A DNA stretch of 11,939 nucleotides from Rubrivivax sp. (GTDB taxonomy: Bacteria; Pseudomonadota; Gammaproteobacteria; Burkholderiales; Burkholderiaceae_C): the NCBI GenBank assembly GCA_030693565.1, contig JAUYAJ010000152.1:1-11939 (forward strand), written 5' to 3'. Positions 1 through 6,446 of the stretch are shown here, piece after piece (the stretch's first letter is position 1; each line of letters starts with the position of its first letter). The translations under genes were made by a program, and so were the position numbers. The notes beneath the pieces are model-generated. The model had not been told where the DNA came from. It did no database searches and worked only from the letters and a program-made list of their open reading frames with translations.

Positions 1-189
1 TCGCCGTCGATGATCGAAACCCCGTTCCTGGCCGACATTCCGGGCAAGATCGTCGAGATCAACGCCGACAACCACCCCCAGAAGCGCAACGGCCTGCCCA
101 CCGACGTGGCGCCGGTGCTGCGGTTCCTGCTCTCCCCAGAATCGGACTTCATGACCGGCGTCAACGTCCCGGTCACCGGCGGCCTCTGA
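1..189 (+). CDS. SDR family oxidoreductase, C-terminal fragment (5' end outside window)
   Basis: Only the last 62 codons are present, ending in TGA at 187-189; the open frame runs off the left edge. The visible part looks like the C-terminal end of a classical short-chain dehydrogenase: a P-[ST]-x-[IV]-x-T-x-[FL] type segment just after the active-site region (SPSMIETPF), a helix containing a PTDVAPVLRFLLS segment, and the terminal FMTGVNVPVTGGL, which matches the usual 'TGQ-x-x-x-VDGG' ending that closes the dinucleotide fold. The TGxxxGxG and YxxxK motifs would lie outside the window, so cofactor and substrate cannot be judged. It is followed after 37 bases by a hexapeptide acyltransferase on the same strand, so it probably belongs to the same polysaccharide locus. 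The family call is safe; the specific reaction is unknown. Confidence 0.85.
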   Translation, partial: SPSMIETPFLADIPGKIVEINADNHPQKRNGLPTDVAPVLRFLLSPESDFMTGVNVPVTGGL

Positions 190-226
190 ACGCCTGCCGC
201 CGCCTGTCCACAACCCACTCACGCCG

Positions 227-733
227 ATGTTGATCATCTCCGCTTCCGCCAAGATCTCCAGGTTTGCCGACATCGAGGATTCGGTGAAAGGCTCGAAGAT
301 CGTCATTGAAGACTTCGTGACCATCGACTCCTTCGTCAAGATCAAGCCTGCCGGGGGCATGGGCGACCTGACGATCGGTGCGCACAGCGTCATCAACCCC
401 GGCGTCGTGATGTACACCGGCAATGGCATGAGCATCGGCCGCCACGTGATGATCGCGGCCAACTGCGTGTTCTCGCCGACCTCGCACGAATTCCGCGCGC
501 GCGACACCCCCGTGATGTACCAGGGCTTCGTCGAGCCGTCGCCGCTGTTTGTCGGCAAGACCGGCATCGTGATCGAGGACGACGTCTGGATCGGCGCCAA
601 CTGCGTGATCCTGGAAGGTGCACGCATCCAGCGCGGCGCCGTCATCGGCGCCGGGGCGGTGGTCAAAGGCAACTACGAGGCTTATGGCATCTACGCCGGC
701 AACCCGCTGAAGCTGTTCGGCCACCGGCGCTAA
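227..733 (+). CDS. Hexapeptide-repeat (left-handed beta-helix) acyltransferase
   Basis: This 168-residue protein is full length for a small LbH acetyl/acyltransferase of the LacA/CatB/WbbJ type. Imperfect hexapeptide repeats ([LIV]-G-x-x-x-x) run through residues about 24-60, then through TGNGMSIGRHVMIAANC (64-80) and GIVIEDDVWIGANCVILEGA (113-132), continuing to about residue 148. His87 in SPTSHEF lies at the place where this family carries its catalytic His. The C-terminal YAGNPLKLFG (156-165) corresponds to the usual GNPA[KR] ending. Such enzymes O- or N-acylate sugars in the cytoplasm with acyl-CoA (sometimes acyl-ACP). No good Shine-Dalgarno is visible before the ATG at 227, but nothing better fits the N-terminus. 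It lies 37 bases after the SDR fragment and converges with the minus-strand operon. An RfbO-like role in a tetronate-type pathway is possible but only inferred. Confidence 0.88.
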   Translation: MLIISASAKISRFADIEDSVKGSKIVIEDFVTIDSFVKIKPAGGMGDLTIGAHSVINPGVVMYTGNGMSIGRHVMIAANCVFSPTSHEFRARDTPVMYQGFVEPSPLFVGKTGIVIEDDVWIGANCVILEGARIQRGAVIGAGAVVKGNYEAYGIYAGNPLKLFGHRR

Positions 734-741
734 GCCGGCGG
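721..741 (-). terminator. Hairpin in the convergent gap, possible terminator
   Basis: CCACCGGC at 721-728 and GCCGGCGG at 734-741 can pair around a five-base loop. Read on the minus strand this is an eight-pair stem with one G-U pair; on the plus strand the same position is an A-C mismatch. It sits 21 bases past the glycosyltransferase stop and overlaps the stop codon of the plus-strand acyltransferase. There is no U-tract, so intrinsic termination is uncertain. Confidence 0.28.
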
Positions 742-761
742 GCCTGCGCCCTCACCAGCCC

Positions 762-1733
762 TCAGCCCGCCATCGGGTAGCCCGAATAAGCCTGCCACAC
801 CTGAAGGAAGCGGTCCTCCGCGCCGGGCACGCCTTGCATCCAGTCGCGCAGCACGGTGCAAGCATCCTGCATGTCCTCTTGCTGCGCATAGTGGCGCAGC
901 ACGCCCTGCCCGATCACGCCCAGGCAGTAGTTCAGGTGCTCGGTCGTCAGGTGGCCGGCGTTGCGGCCGATCATGCTCAGCGCCAGATAAGCCAGGAAGG
1001 CCAGCTTGAGCGGCCGGCCGTAATGCTGGGCGGAGTTCTGCCCGCTGCTGGTGCGGAAGAAGCCCAGATGGTCGTTGATGTAGCACACCGGGCGCGTCAG
1101 CGTGCTGCACAGGAACGAGCCGATGTCCTCCAGCCCGAGGTAGCCGATGCCTCCGACCTGGGGGTCGCTGATGAGCCGGGCTGCGTCGGCGCGGTAGAGC
1201 GCGTTCGACACCTCGCCCAGCCAGTTCGTGCCGCGCGCACAGGTGGCATAGAACAGCACACTGGCGTCCAGCGAGACCAGACTGCCGGCGCCGTTGGCCA
1301 CCGAGGCCGGCACCGGCAGATCGCGGATCGGCTGCCCCGCCTCGTCGGCAGTCCAGCGCCGGCTCACGGTGACGCCGAAGTTGCCGTGCGCATGGGCTTG
1401 CAGATGGCGCTCGTAGAAGCTCGGGTACATGACGTCGTCGTCACAGAGCATGTGGAAGAACTCGGTGCGCCCCCCGAAGGTCTCCAGCGAATGGCGCCAG
1501 TTGGCAAAGGCGCCGCGCCGCGGCCCTTCGACGACCTCGATGTCCAGGCCGCTGGCCAGTTCGGCCAGCGGCCCGGATTTCAGCAGGCGGACGAAGTCCT
1601 GCTCCGGGCTGTCGTCCGAGAAAATCACCTGGTGCGGCCGCACCGTCTGGCGCAGCAGCGCGTGCAGCAGGTCGGCCAGGTATTTCGGCTTGTAGGCGGG
1701 GACGACAGTGGTGATCTTCATGGTGGATTCCAT
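762..1733 (-). CDS. Family 2 glycosyltransferase
   Basis: This is a 323-residue GT-A type glycosyltransferase, expected to add a sugar from a nucleotide donor to a lipid-linked glycan at the cytoplasmic face of the membrane. The N-terminus ITTVVPAYKPKYL (7-19) is the typical first beta strand, followed by a nucleotide-binding FSDDSPEQ (38-45). The metal-binding DxD-type motif is MLCDDDVMYP (95-104). The rest has no clear membrane segment. Donor and acceptor cannot be told from sequence. It is the last gene of the minus-strand operon, starting 9 bases after the LuxC-like stop. Two in-frame ATGs compete: 1733 (used here) and 1721, which gives MKITTV, the more usual family start, with only a weak GGAA ahead of it. 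The two products differ by four residues. Confidence 0.9.
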   Translation of the reverse strand: MESTMKITTVVPAYKPKYLADLLHALLRQTVRPHQVIFSDDSPEQDFVRLLKSGPLAELASGLDIEVVEGPRRGAFANWRHSLETFGGRTEFFHMLCDDDVMYPSFYERHLQAHAHGNFGVTVSRRWTADEAGQPIRDLPVPASVANGAGSLVSLDASVLFYATCARGTNWLGEVSNALYRADAARLISDPQVGGIGYLGLEDIGSFLCSTLTRPVCYINDHLGFFRTSSGQNSAQHYGRPLKLAFLAYLALSMIGRNAGHLTTEHLNYCLGVIGQGVLRHYAQQEDMQDACTVLRDWMQGVPGAEDRFLQVWQAYSGYPMAG

Positions 1734-1742
1734 CGGCCGGCA

Positions 1743-2987
1743 TCAAGCCGGCAGGACGATCTGGATGCGGCGCGTGAACGAGGTGAACAGGTCCTGCCCA
1801 TCCCACAGCGACGAGAAACTCAGCGCCTGGCCGACCGGCACGATGCGGTCGATGGCCCGCGCCCCCAGCGCGAGCACGAAGGCCTCGACCTGCGCGCGAT
1901 CGAAGCCGTAGACGGCCAGCGTCTGGTCGCGGTCGACAAACTGGTCCGCGAGGCCGGCCAGCGTCGTCGCCTGGTGTTCGAGGAACAGACCGTTGCCGCA
2001 GTGGCGATCGCGAAGGGCGCCGTCCAGACCATGTTCGGTCGTCAGACGCTGCGGGAACGCGATGCGCGCGCCCGACCCGGTCGGCCGCGCATGGGCGCCG
2101 GCGGCGTACTCGAACACCGCCGTGAGCCGGTCCATGCTCATGGCCTCGGTGTTGTCGGGTTCGCGCTGCTGCAGCACACGCTGCAGCGCCGGCCAGAACA
2201 AGGCCTGCGCCCGCTCGACGTCGGCCGGCGCGCCCACCCAGGCCAGCCAGCGTGGCGACGAGCAGGCCTGCTGCGCGAACCAGAAGGCGTCGTCGGCGAA
2301 GTGGCGCGCCAGCTGCTCCAGTTGCGCCGCGGTGGCACGCAGCACGGCATCGGCTTCGAGCGCGGCAGCCGAAAAGCGGTTCGGGAAACACAACTCGACC
2401 GCCGTCGGACGCAGCGGGACTGCGCGCACCGCGGCCACCGTGGCGTCGCCGCCCCAGACCACACGCAGCATGCAGCGGCCCGAGATCGCCTGCGTGACAG
2501 CCTGATCGTGACCATAGGTGAGCAACGCGATGCGGCCCACCACGGCGCGCCCGACGTCCTCCTCGAGCACCGCGCCCAGGACCTCGGTGACGAGACTCAG
2601 GGCGGCATTGGACTTCTGCGACAGGCGCACGATGTTCGGGTTGCCGGCGAGCAAGGAGATCAGGCACGAATACAGGAACACCGAGTCGACGTTCGACGGT
2701 GCGATGTGGAATGCCAGACCGCGGCCGAGCTGCATGCTGTCGGCCCGCGGCAAGGCGTCGCCGGCCATCCGGCGCAAGCTGGCGCCGCGGAACCAATGCC
2801 CGAGCGCGGCCAGTTCCGGGTGTTGCCTGACCGCACGCGCGGTCAGTAGGCGCTGCGAAAACCTCTCGACGAAGGCGACGGCGCGCGCGTCGAAAGGCTG
2901 CCAGGCCGGCAAGCCGGCCATTCGTTCGAGCAAGGCATCGAAAGACTCGCCCGGCTGCCATCCGAGGATCGGTGAAACAGTGTCCAT
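1743..2987 (-). CDS. LuxC-like acyl-CoA/acyl-protein reductase
   Basis: This 414-residue protein belongs to the LuxC / long-chain acyl-CoA reductase family, a branch of the aldehyde dehydrogenase fold that reduces an acyl thioester to an aldehyde with NADPH. HIAPSNVDSVFLYSCLISLL (94-113) followed by GNPNIVRLSQKS (115-126) resembles the ALDH cofactor region. WFAQQACSSP (236-245) carries the probable acyl-accepting Cys242, comparable to the nucleophile of Vibrio LuxC. The ATG at 2987 is chosen because it forms TGATG with the LuxE-like stop; a longer in-frame reading to 3263 would run inside that gene. In bioluminescence LuxC works as a complex with LuxE, and here the partner is immediately upstream. 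No luciferase (LuxA/B) is in the window, and the ACP, ligase and sugar genes point to making an acyl substituent for a glycan. The natural substrate is unknown. Confidence 0.88.
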   Translation of the reverse strand: MDTVSPILGWQPGESFDALLERMAGLPAWQPFDARAVAFVERFSQRLLTARAVRQHPELAALGHWFRGASLRRMAGDALPRADSMQLGRGLAFHIAPSNVDSVFLYSCLISLLAGNPNIVRLSQKSNAALSLVTEVLGAVLEEDVGRAVVGRIALLTYGHDQAVTQAISGRCMLRVVWGGDATVAAVRAVPLRPTAVELCFPNRFSAAALEADAVLRATAAQLEQLARHFADDAFWFAQQACSSPRWLAWVGAPADVERAQALFWPALQRVLQQREPDNTEAMSMDRLTAVFEYAAGAHARPTGSGARIAFPQRLTTEHGLDGALRDRHCGNGLFLEHQATTLAGLADQFVDRDQTLAVYGFDRAQVEAFVLALGARAIDRIVPVGQALSFSSLWDGQDLFTSFTRRIQIVLPA

Positions 2988-4093
2988 CACATCGACCTCG
3001 TGTCGCTGCAGCCGCGCAACTCGGCTTGCGGCAACCTGCCGAGCACCGAAAAGTAGCGCCCGGCCCGGCCGCAAGGGCAGTCGTCTTCGCCGTGCAGAAT
3101 GCCCAGATCCTCGGTCAGGATCGAATGCCCCGGGTAGCTCAAAGGCAAGGCGCTGAGCACCTGGATCAAGCCCTTGCGCCCGGCTGGCAGGGCCTCGAGC
3201 GTTTGCGGGTCGCGGATCACGACATCGGCGAACACCGGGCTGTGCAGGTGGCCATGTTCGCACTCCATGAACACCGAGCCCACCTGTTCGACCATGCCGT
3301 AGTAGTTGAGCACGCGCTCGATGCCGAGCCGCTCGCGCAGCCGGCGACCGAACTCGGCGCCGTCGACCTGCTGGTCGGCCAGCCGCTTCCAGCCGCCGCC
3401 GTGCACCAGCGTGCTGCCGGGGCCGAAGTCGAAACGCCGACCGGCGCGCAGCGCGCCCTGGTACAGGCTCTGCCAGACGACGAAGGTGAAGCCGAAGGCG
3501 AAGACCGGCGCACCGCGGTGCTTGTCCAGAAAGGCGTCGAGCGCATCGGCGTCAAGCACGAGTTCGTCGTCCAGGCAATGGAAGTGATTGCGCCCGAAGG
3601 TGGAGAAGCCCAGGATGCCGGCGGCGCGCGCGTTGAATCGCGTGCGGTCCTGCAACAGGTTGGCGCTGTCGACGATGACCATGGGCAAGCGCTGGCGGCC
3701 GAGAAAGCTGGCCATGATCGCTGCCAGGACCCGGGTCTGGCGGGCCGCCGTCTCACGGTCGAGGAAGATGCGCGACACGGCCTGTCCGGTGGTCCCACTC
3801 GAGCTCAAGGTCTTGAAGACCTCGGCGCGCGGCACGCTGCGCAGTTCCAGCGTCTTGAACAGGCGCACCGGCAGGTAAGGCAGGTCCTCGCGCGACGCCG
3901 CCGCACCCTTGTCGAACAGGCGCTCGACCAAGTTCTGGTAGGGCTCGCACCGTGCCGCATGCCACTCGGTCAGCCGGTTCAGCGCCGCCAGCAAGCGTTG
4001 CTGCTTGGCCGGCGCGGCCAGGCCATAGGGTGCGGTGAGGTCGAAGTCGAGTGCAGGCGGGGCCTCGATGTCGTGATCGGCGACAGCGGTCAT
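2987..4093 (-). CDS. LuxE/PaaK-family acyl-protein synthetase
   Basis: This 368-residue protein is the length of LuxE. In the lux system LuxE activates a fatty acid with ATP, carries it as a thioester on a C-terminal Cys, and passes it to LuxC. SSSGTTG (97-103) is the adenylate-forming loop. A central segment reads FAFGFTFVVWQSLYQG, followed by a GPGSTLVHGGGWK stretch and NYYGMVEQVGS, where acyl-adenylate enzymes carry their Y-G-x-[TV]-E motif. A CPCGRAGRYF segment and the terminal ELRGCSDT follow; Cys362, seven residues from the end, fits the acyl-carrying Cys of LuxE. The ATG at 4093 overlaps the ligase stop (ATGA), and the TGA at 2987 overlaps the LuxC-like ATG by one base, so LuxE and LuxC are translationally linked and probably made in equal amounts. 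The family call is firm; the acyl substrate is not known. Confidence 0.88.
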   Translation of the reverse strand: MTAVADHDIEAPPALDFDLTAPYGLAAPAKQQRLLAALNRLTEWHAARCEPYQNLVERLFDKGAAASREDLPYLPVRLFKTLELRSVPRAEVFKTLSSSGTTGQAVSRIFLDRETAARQTRVLAAIMASFLGRQRLPMVIVDSANLLQDRTRFNARAAGILGFSTFGRNHFHCLDDELVLDADALDAFLDKHRGAPVFAFGFTFVVWQSLYQGALRAGRRFDFGPGSTLVHGGGWKRLADQQVDGAEFGRRLRERLGIERVLNYYGMVEQVGSVFMECEHGHLHSPVFADVVIRDPQTLEALPAGRKGLIQVLSALPLSYPGHSILTEDLGILHGEDDCPCGRAGRYFSVLGRLPQAELRGCSDTRSM

Positions 4094-5469
4094 GTCGTTT
4101 CCAGCAAGGGTCGGTAGTCCTTCTTGCCGTTCGCCAGCAGCGGCAGCCGGGGCACGCAGCTGACGCGGAACAGCGAACGGTGCAGGCCGTAGGTTTCTCG
4201 CACCCAGGTCTCGGCGCGGCTGGCCAGCGGTGCGCCCTCGCCTTCGACCCAGACGACGAGCCGGTCGTCGCGGCCGCTGGCCGACACCGGCAGGTCCATG
4301 CTCCGCTGCAGGCCGCGTTCGACCTCGTCCAGACCGATCCGGTTGCCAGCCAGCTTGACGAAGCGCTTGAGGCGTCCGGTGACGTGGAAGAAGCCGTCGT
4401 CGTCGCAATGGCCCAGGTCGCCGGTGCGCAGCACGCCGCCGAGTTCGTCGCCCAGCGCGAGTTCGGCGCGCGACGACGCGTAACCCATCATCACGTTCGG
4501 ACCGCGGTAGACGAGCTCGCCCGTCGCGCTGTCGATCGACAGTTCGCCCTTCGGTATCGCAACGCCGATCGAGCCGAGCTTGCGCGCCAGTTGTTCGGGC
4601 GGCACGTAGCTGATGCGCGCCGTGGCTTCGGTCTGCCCGTACATCACGAAGAAGCGCCAGCCGCGTTCGGCCGAAAGCGCGCACATCGAAGCGGCGAGTT
4701 TGTCGCCGAGCGCGCCGCCGGCCTGGGTCAGCGTGCGCAGGCTGGGCAATGCCTTCTGGCCGATGCCTGCACGTTGCAACATCTGGTGGGTGGCGGGCAC
4801 GCCGGCCAGCGAGGTCGGCCGCTGCTGCTCGCACAAATCCCAGAACTCGCGCGACAGCACGCTGTGTTCCGACAACACCAGGCAGCCACCGGCGAGCAGA
4901 TGGCTGTTCAGCACCGACAGGCCGTACGAATACGAAGGCGGCAGCGTCGTCACCGTGCGCTCGCCTTCGCCGAGCTGCAGGTACTGCGCAATCGACTCGG
5001 CATTGGCCTGCACCGCGGCCAGCGACAAGCGAACCAGGCGGGCGCTGCCCGTCGTGCCCGAGGTGCTGAGCAGCAAGCCCAGATCGGGATGCAGCGCCGG
5101 CGCATCGGCATCGGTTTCGGCCCATTGCAGGTCGATGCCGCTGCCCGGCAAGCGCTCGTCGCCCAGACCGGTGCCCATCGTCCAAGCCGGCGCATAGGTG
5201 CGCAGCAGTTCCTGTTGCAGTGGCTCCGGCATTCCCTGCGGCAGCAGGATGGGCACATGGCCCGCGCGCAGCGCCGCCAGATAGGCGACCAGGCTTTCGA
5301 GTCGGTTCGAGCTGAACAAGGCGCCAAGCTGGCGCTCGCCGCGGCTGCGAAGAAACGCCGCCGATTGGGTGACCCGTTCGTCGAGTTCGCCATAGTTCAG
5401 CGTGCGCCCGCCTTCGTCGACGACGGCCGGCGCCTCGCGGCGCGGCGCGGACAACAGATGAAAGCTCAC
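4090..5469 (-). CDS. AMP-forming acyl ligase (acyl-CoA/ACP synthetase family)
   Basis: This 459-residue ANL-superfamily enzyme is somewhat short but has the complete motif order: phosphate loop STSGTTGSARLVRL (135-148), MYGQTEATARI (276-286), RTGDLG (348-353), hinge GRLKRFVKLAGNRI (365-378) and the C-terminal LPLLANGKKDY (442-452) with the A10 Lys at 449 or 450. It should adenylate a carboxylic acid and transfer it to CoA or, given the ACP gene two positions upstream, to the carrier's phosphopantetheine arm. One oddity is that the loop has SARLV where most members have a KPK-type Lys. The start is GTG at 5469, inside the GTGA overlap with the preceding SDR stop; no ATG fits as well. Its place between SDR and LuxE resembles RfbL in the V. 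cholerae O1 tetronate genes. Substrate is unknown; a short hydroxy- or dicarboxylic acid is a guess. Confidence 0.88.
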   Translation of the reverse strand: MSFHLLSAPRREAPAVVDEGGRTLNYGELDERVTQSAAFLRSRGERQLGALFSSNRLESLVAYLAALRAGHVPILLPQGMPEPLQQELLRTYAPAWTMGTGLGDERLPGSGIDLQWAETDADAPALHPDLGLLLSTSGTTGSARLVRLSLAAVQANAESIAQYLQLGEGERTVTTLPPSYSYGLSVLNSHLLAGGCLVLSEHSVLSREFWDLCEQQRPTSLAGVPATHQMLQRAGIGQKALPSLRTLTQAGGALGDKLAASMCALSAERGWRFFVMYGQTEATARISYVPPEQLARKLGSIGVAIPKGELSIDSATGELVYRGPNVMMGYASSRAELALGDELGGVLRTGDLGHCDDDGFFHVTGRLKRFVKLAGNRIGLDEVERGLQRSMDLPVSASGRDDRLVVWVEGEGAPLASRAETWVRETYGLHRSLFRVSCVPRLPLLANGKKDYRPLLETT

Positions 5470-6203
5470 AAGCTCATCCCGCCGTCGACGCCGACGACCT
5501 GGCCGGTGACATACGACGCCCCGGCACCGGACAGGAACTGCACGACCTGCGCCACCTCGTCGGCGCGGCCCATGCGCCGCATGCGCACGAGTGCCAGGTT
5601 CTGCTCGTGCACCGCCGGTGCGTGGCTGCGGTTCAGGTCGGTGTCGATGTAGCCCGGCGCCACCGCATTGACGCGGATGTTCTGCGGCGCCAGTTCTTTG
5701 GCAGCGGCCAGGGTGGCGCCGATCAGCCCCGCCTTGGCCGCGCTATAGGCCACCTGGCCGGGATGGCCGTAGCGACCGACGATCGACGAGATGTTGACAA
5801 TGCTGCCGCCGTCACCGCGCCGCATCAGCTGTGCCGCGCTTTGCAGGTGCAGGATGGCCGCGGCAAGATCGATGTCCAGCGTCTGCGCCAGCGACTGCGG
5901 GGTCAACATGCCCAGCAGGCCCGGCTGCATGACGCCGGCGTTGTTGACCAGCACGTCCAGGCGCTTGAACTGGCGGAACACGGCCTGGAACGCGGCCTTG
6001 CCCGCCGCCGTGTCGGCCACGTCGTAGGGCAGGCACAGCGGTTCGGGCGCGCCGGCGGCGAGCACGCCCTCGCGCACTGCCTGCAGCGACTCTGCGCTGC
6101 GAGCGTTGAGCACGAGCTGGGCGCCCTCGCGTGCAAAGGCCAGCGCGCAGGCCTGGCCGATGCCACGCGACGCGCCGGTGACGAAGACGACCCGCGGCGC
6201 CAT
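5466..6203 (-). CDS. SDR family reductase (FabG-like)
   Basis: This complete 245-residue classical SDR has TGASRGIG (9-16) for the dinucleotide, DVAD (61-64), NNAG (87-90), and the catalytic set Ser140 (NISS), Tyr153 and Lys157 (YSAAK), plus NAVAPGYIDTDL (179-190) and the terminal VTGQVVGVDGG (232-242). The overall look is that of 3-oxoacyl-ACP reductase FabG. Beside an ACP it could reduce a 3-oxoacyl-ACP to 3-hydroxyacyl-ACP; beside LuxC/LuxE it could instead reduce the aldehyde they release to an alcohol, the step given to the unrelated dehydrogenase RfbM in V. cholerae. The sequence does not choose between these. The ATG at 6203 comes one base after the ACP stop (TAGGATG), and its TGA overlaps the ligase GTG by four bases. 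Family is certain, role inferred. Confidence 0.9.
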   Translation of the reverse strand: MAPRVVFVTGASRGIGQACALAFAREGAQLVLNARSAESLQAVREGVLAAGAPEPLCLPYDVADTAAGKAAFQAVFRQFKRLDVLVNNAGVMQPGLLGMLTPQSLAQTLDIDLAAAILHLQSAAQLMRRGDGGSIVNISSIVGRYGHPGQVAYSAAKAGLIGATLAAAKELAPQNIRVNAVAPGYIDTDLNRSHAPAVHEQNLALVRMRRMGRADEVAQVVQFLSGAGASYVTGQVVGVDGGMSL

Positions 6204-6204
6204 C

Positions 6205-6441
6205 CTAGCCCTGGCGGTACTTGGTGACGATGCGGATGGCCGCAGCGAAGCTGCTCATGTCGATCACGTCCTCGGCTTCGATCATGATGTCGAAGCTGAC
6301 CTCGATGGCCGCCACCAGAGCCATGTGCGCGATCGAATCCCACTCCAGCGTCTCACCGTAGCGAAGTTCGTCATTCACGCGTTCTGCCGGTATGCCGAGC
6401 TCCTCGACAAAAACCGTTTGAAGTTGAAGTTGAAGTTCCAT
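6205..6441 (-). CDS. Acyl carrier protein
   Basis: This is a 78-residue acidic four-helix carrier of standard ACP length. The attachment motif is EWDSIAHM (33-40), so Ser36 should receive the 4'-phosphopantetheine. Isoleucine stands where FAS ACPs usually have Leu in DSL, as is common in dedicated accessory ACPs. Helix 3 recognition residues appear as EAEDVIDMSSF (55-65). It is not in a fatty-acid (fab) cluster; it sits between a sugar aminotransferase and the SDR/ligase/LuxE/LuxC set, so it is likely a dedicated carrier for one acyl group. The ATG at 6441 follows the aminotransferase stop by five bases. Codons 3-8 are three perfect copies of CTTCAA (Leu-Gln), unusually AT-rich for this window. 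The family call is firm. Confidence 0.92.
   Translation of the reverse strand: MELQLQLQTVFVEELGIPAERVNDELRYGETLEWDSIAHMALVAAIEVSFDIMIEAEDVIDMSSFAAAIRIVTKYRQG
6418..6435 (-). repeat. Hexanucleotide tandem repeat at ACP N-terminus
   Basis: TTGAAG is repeated three times without error (plus-strand reading), with a further TT after it. On the coding strand this is CTTCAA three times, encoding Leu-Gln-Leu-Gln-Leu-Gln directly after Met-Glu. A change in copy number would keep the frame, so it is not a classic phase-variation switch. Confidence 0.8.
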
Positions 6442-6446
6442 GTCTG

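Noticed and set aside
834..2849. Long plus-strand open frame of 671 codons
   Set aside because: It lies antisense to the glycosyltransferase and LuxC-like genes, is rich in Arg, Gln and His without any domain, and reflects the lack of stop codons in high-GC DNA.
1441..2961. Second minus-strand frame of 506 codons overlapping LuxC
   Set aside because: Out of frame with the LuxC-like protein and Arg/Ala-rich throughout; the true frame has ALDH/LuxC motifs.
2988..3263. N-terminal extension of the LuxC-like frame
   Set aside because: The extra 92 codons run inside the LuxE-like gene and show no conserved sequence; the ATG in TGATG at 2987 is the natural start.
1743..4093. A bioluminescence (lux) operon
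   Set aside because: No luciferase luxA/luxB or thioesterase luxD is present, and the neighbours are sugar-nucleotide and ACP genes.
4094..5185. N-terminal extension of the LuxE-like frame
   Set aside because: It would lie entirely inside the ligase gene in another frame; LuxE length and the ATGA overlap support 4093.
2972..5652. Plus-strand open frames at 2972-4117 and 4051-5652
   Set aside because: They mirror LuxE-like and ligase genes on the opposite strand and show only low-complexity Arg/Gln/Ala composition.
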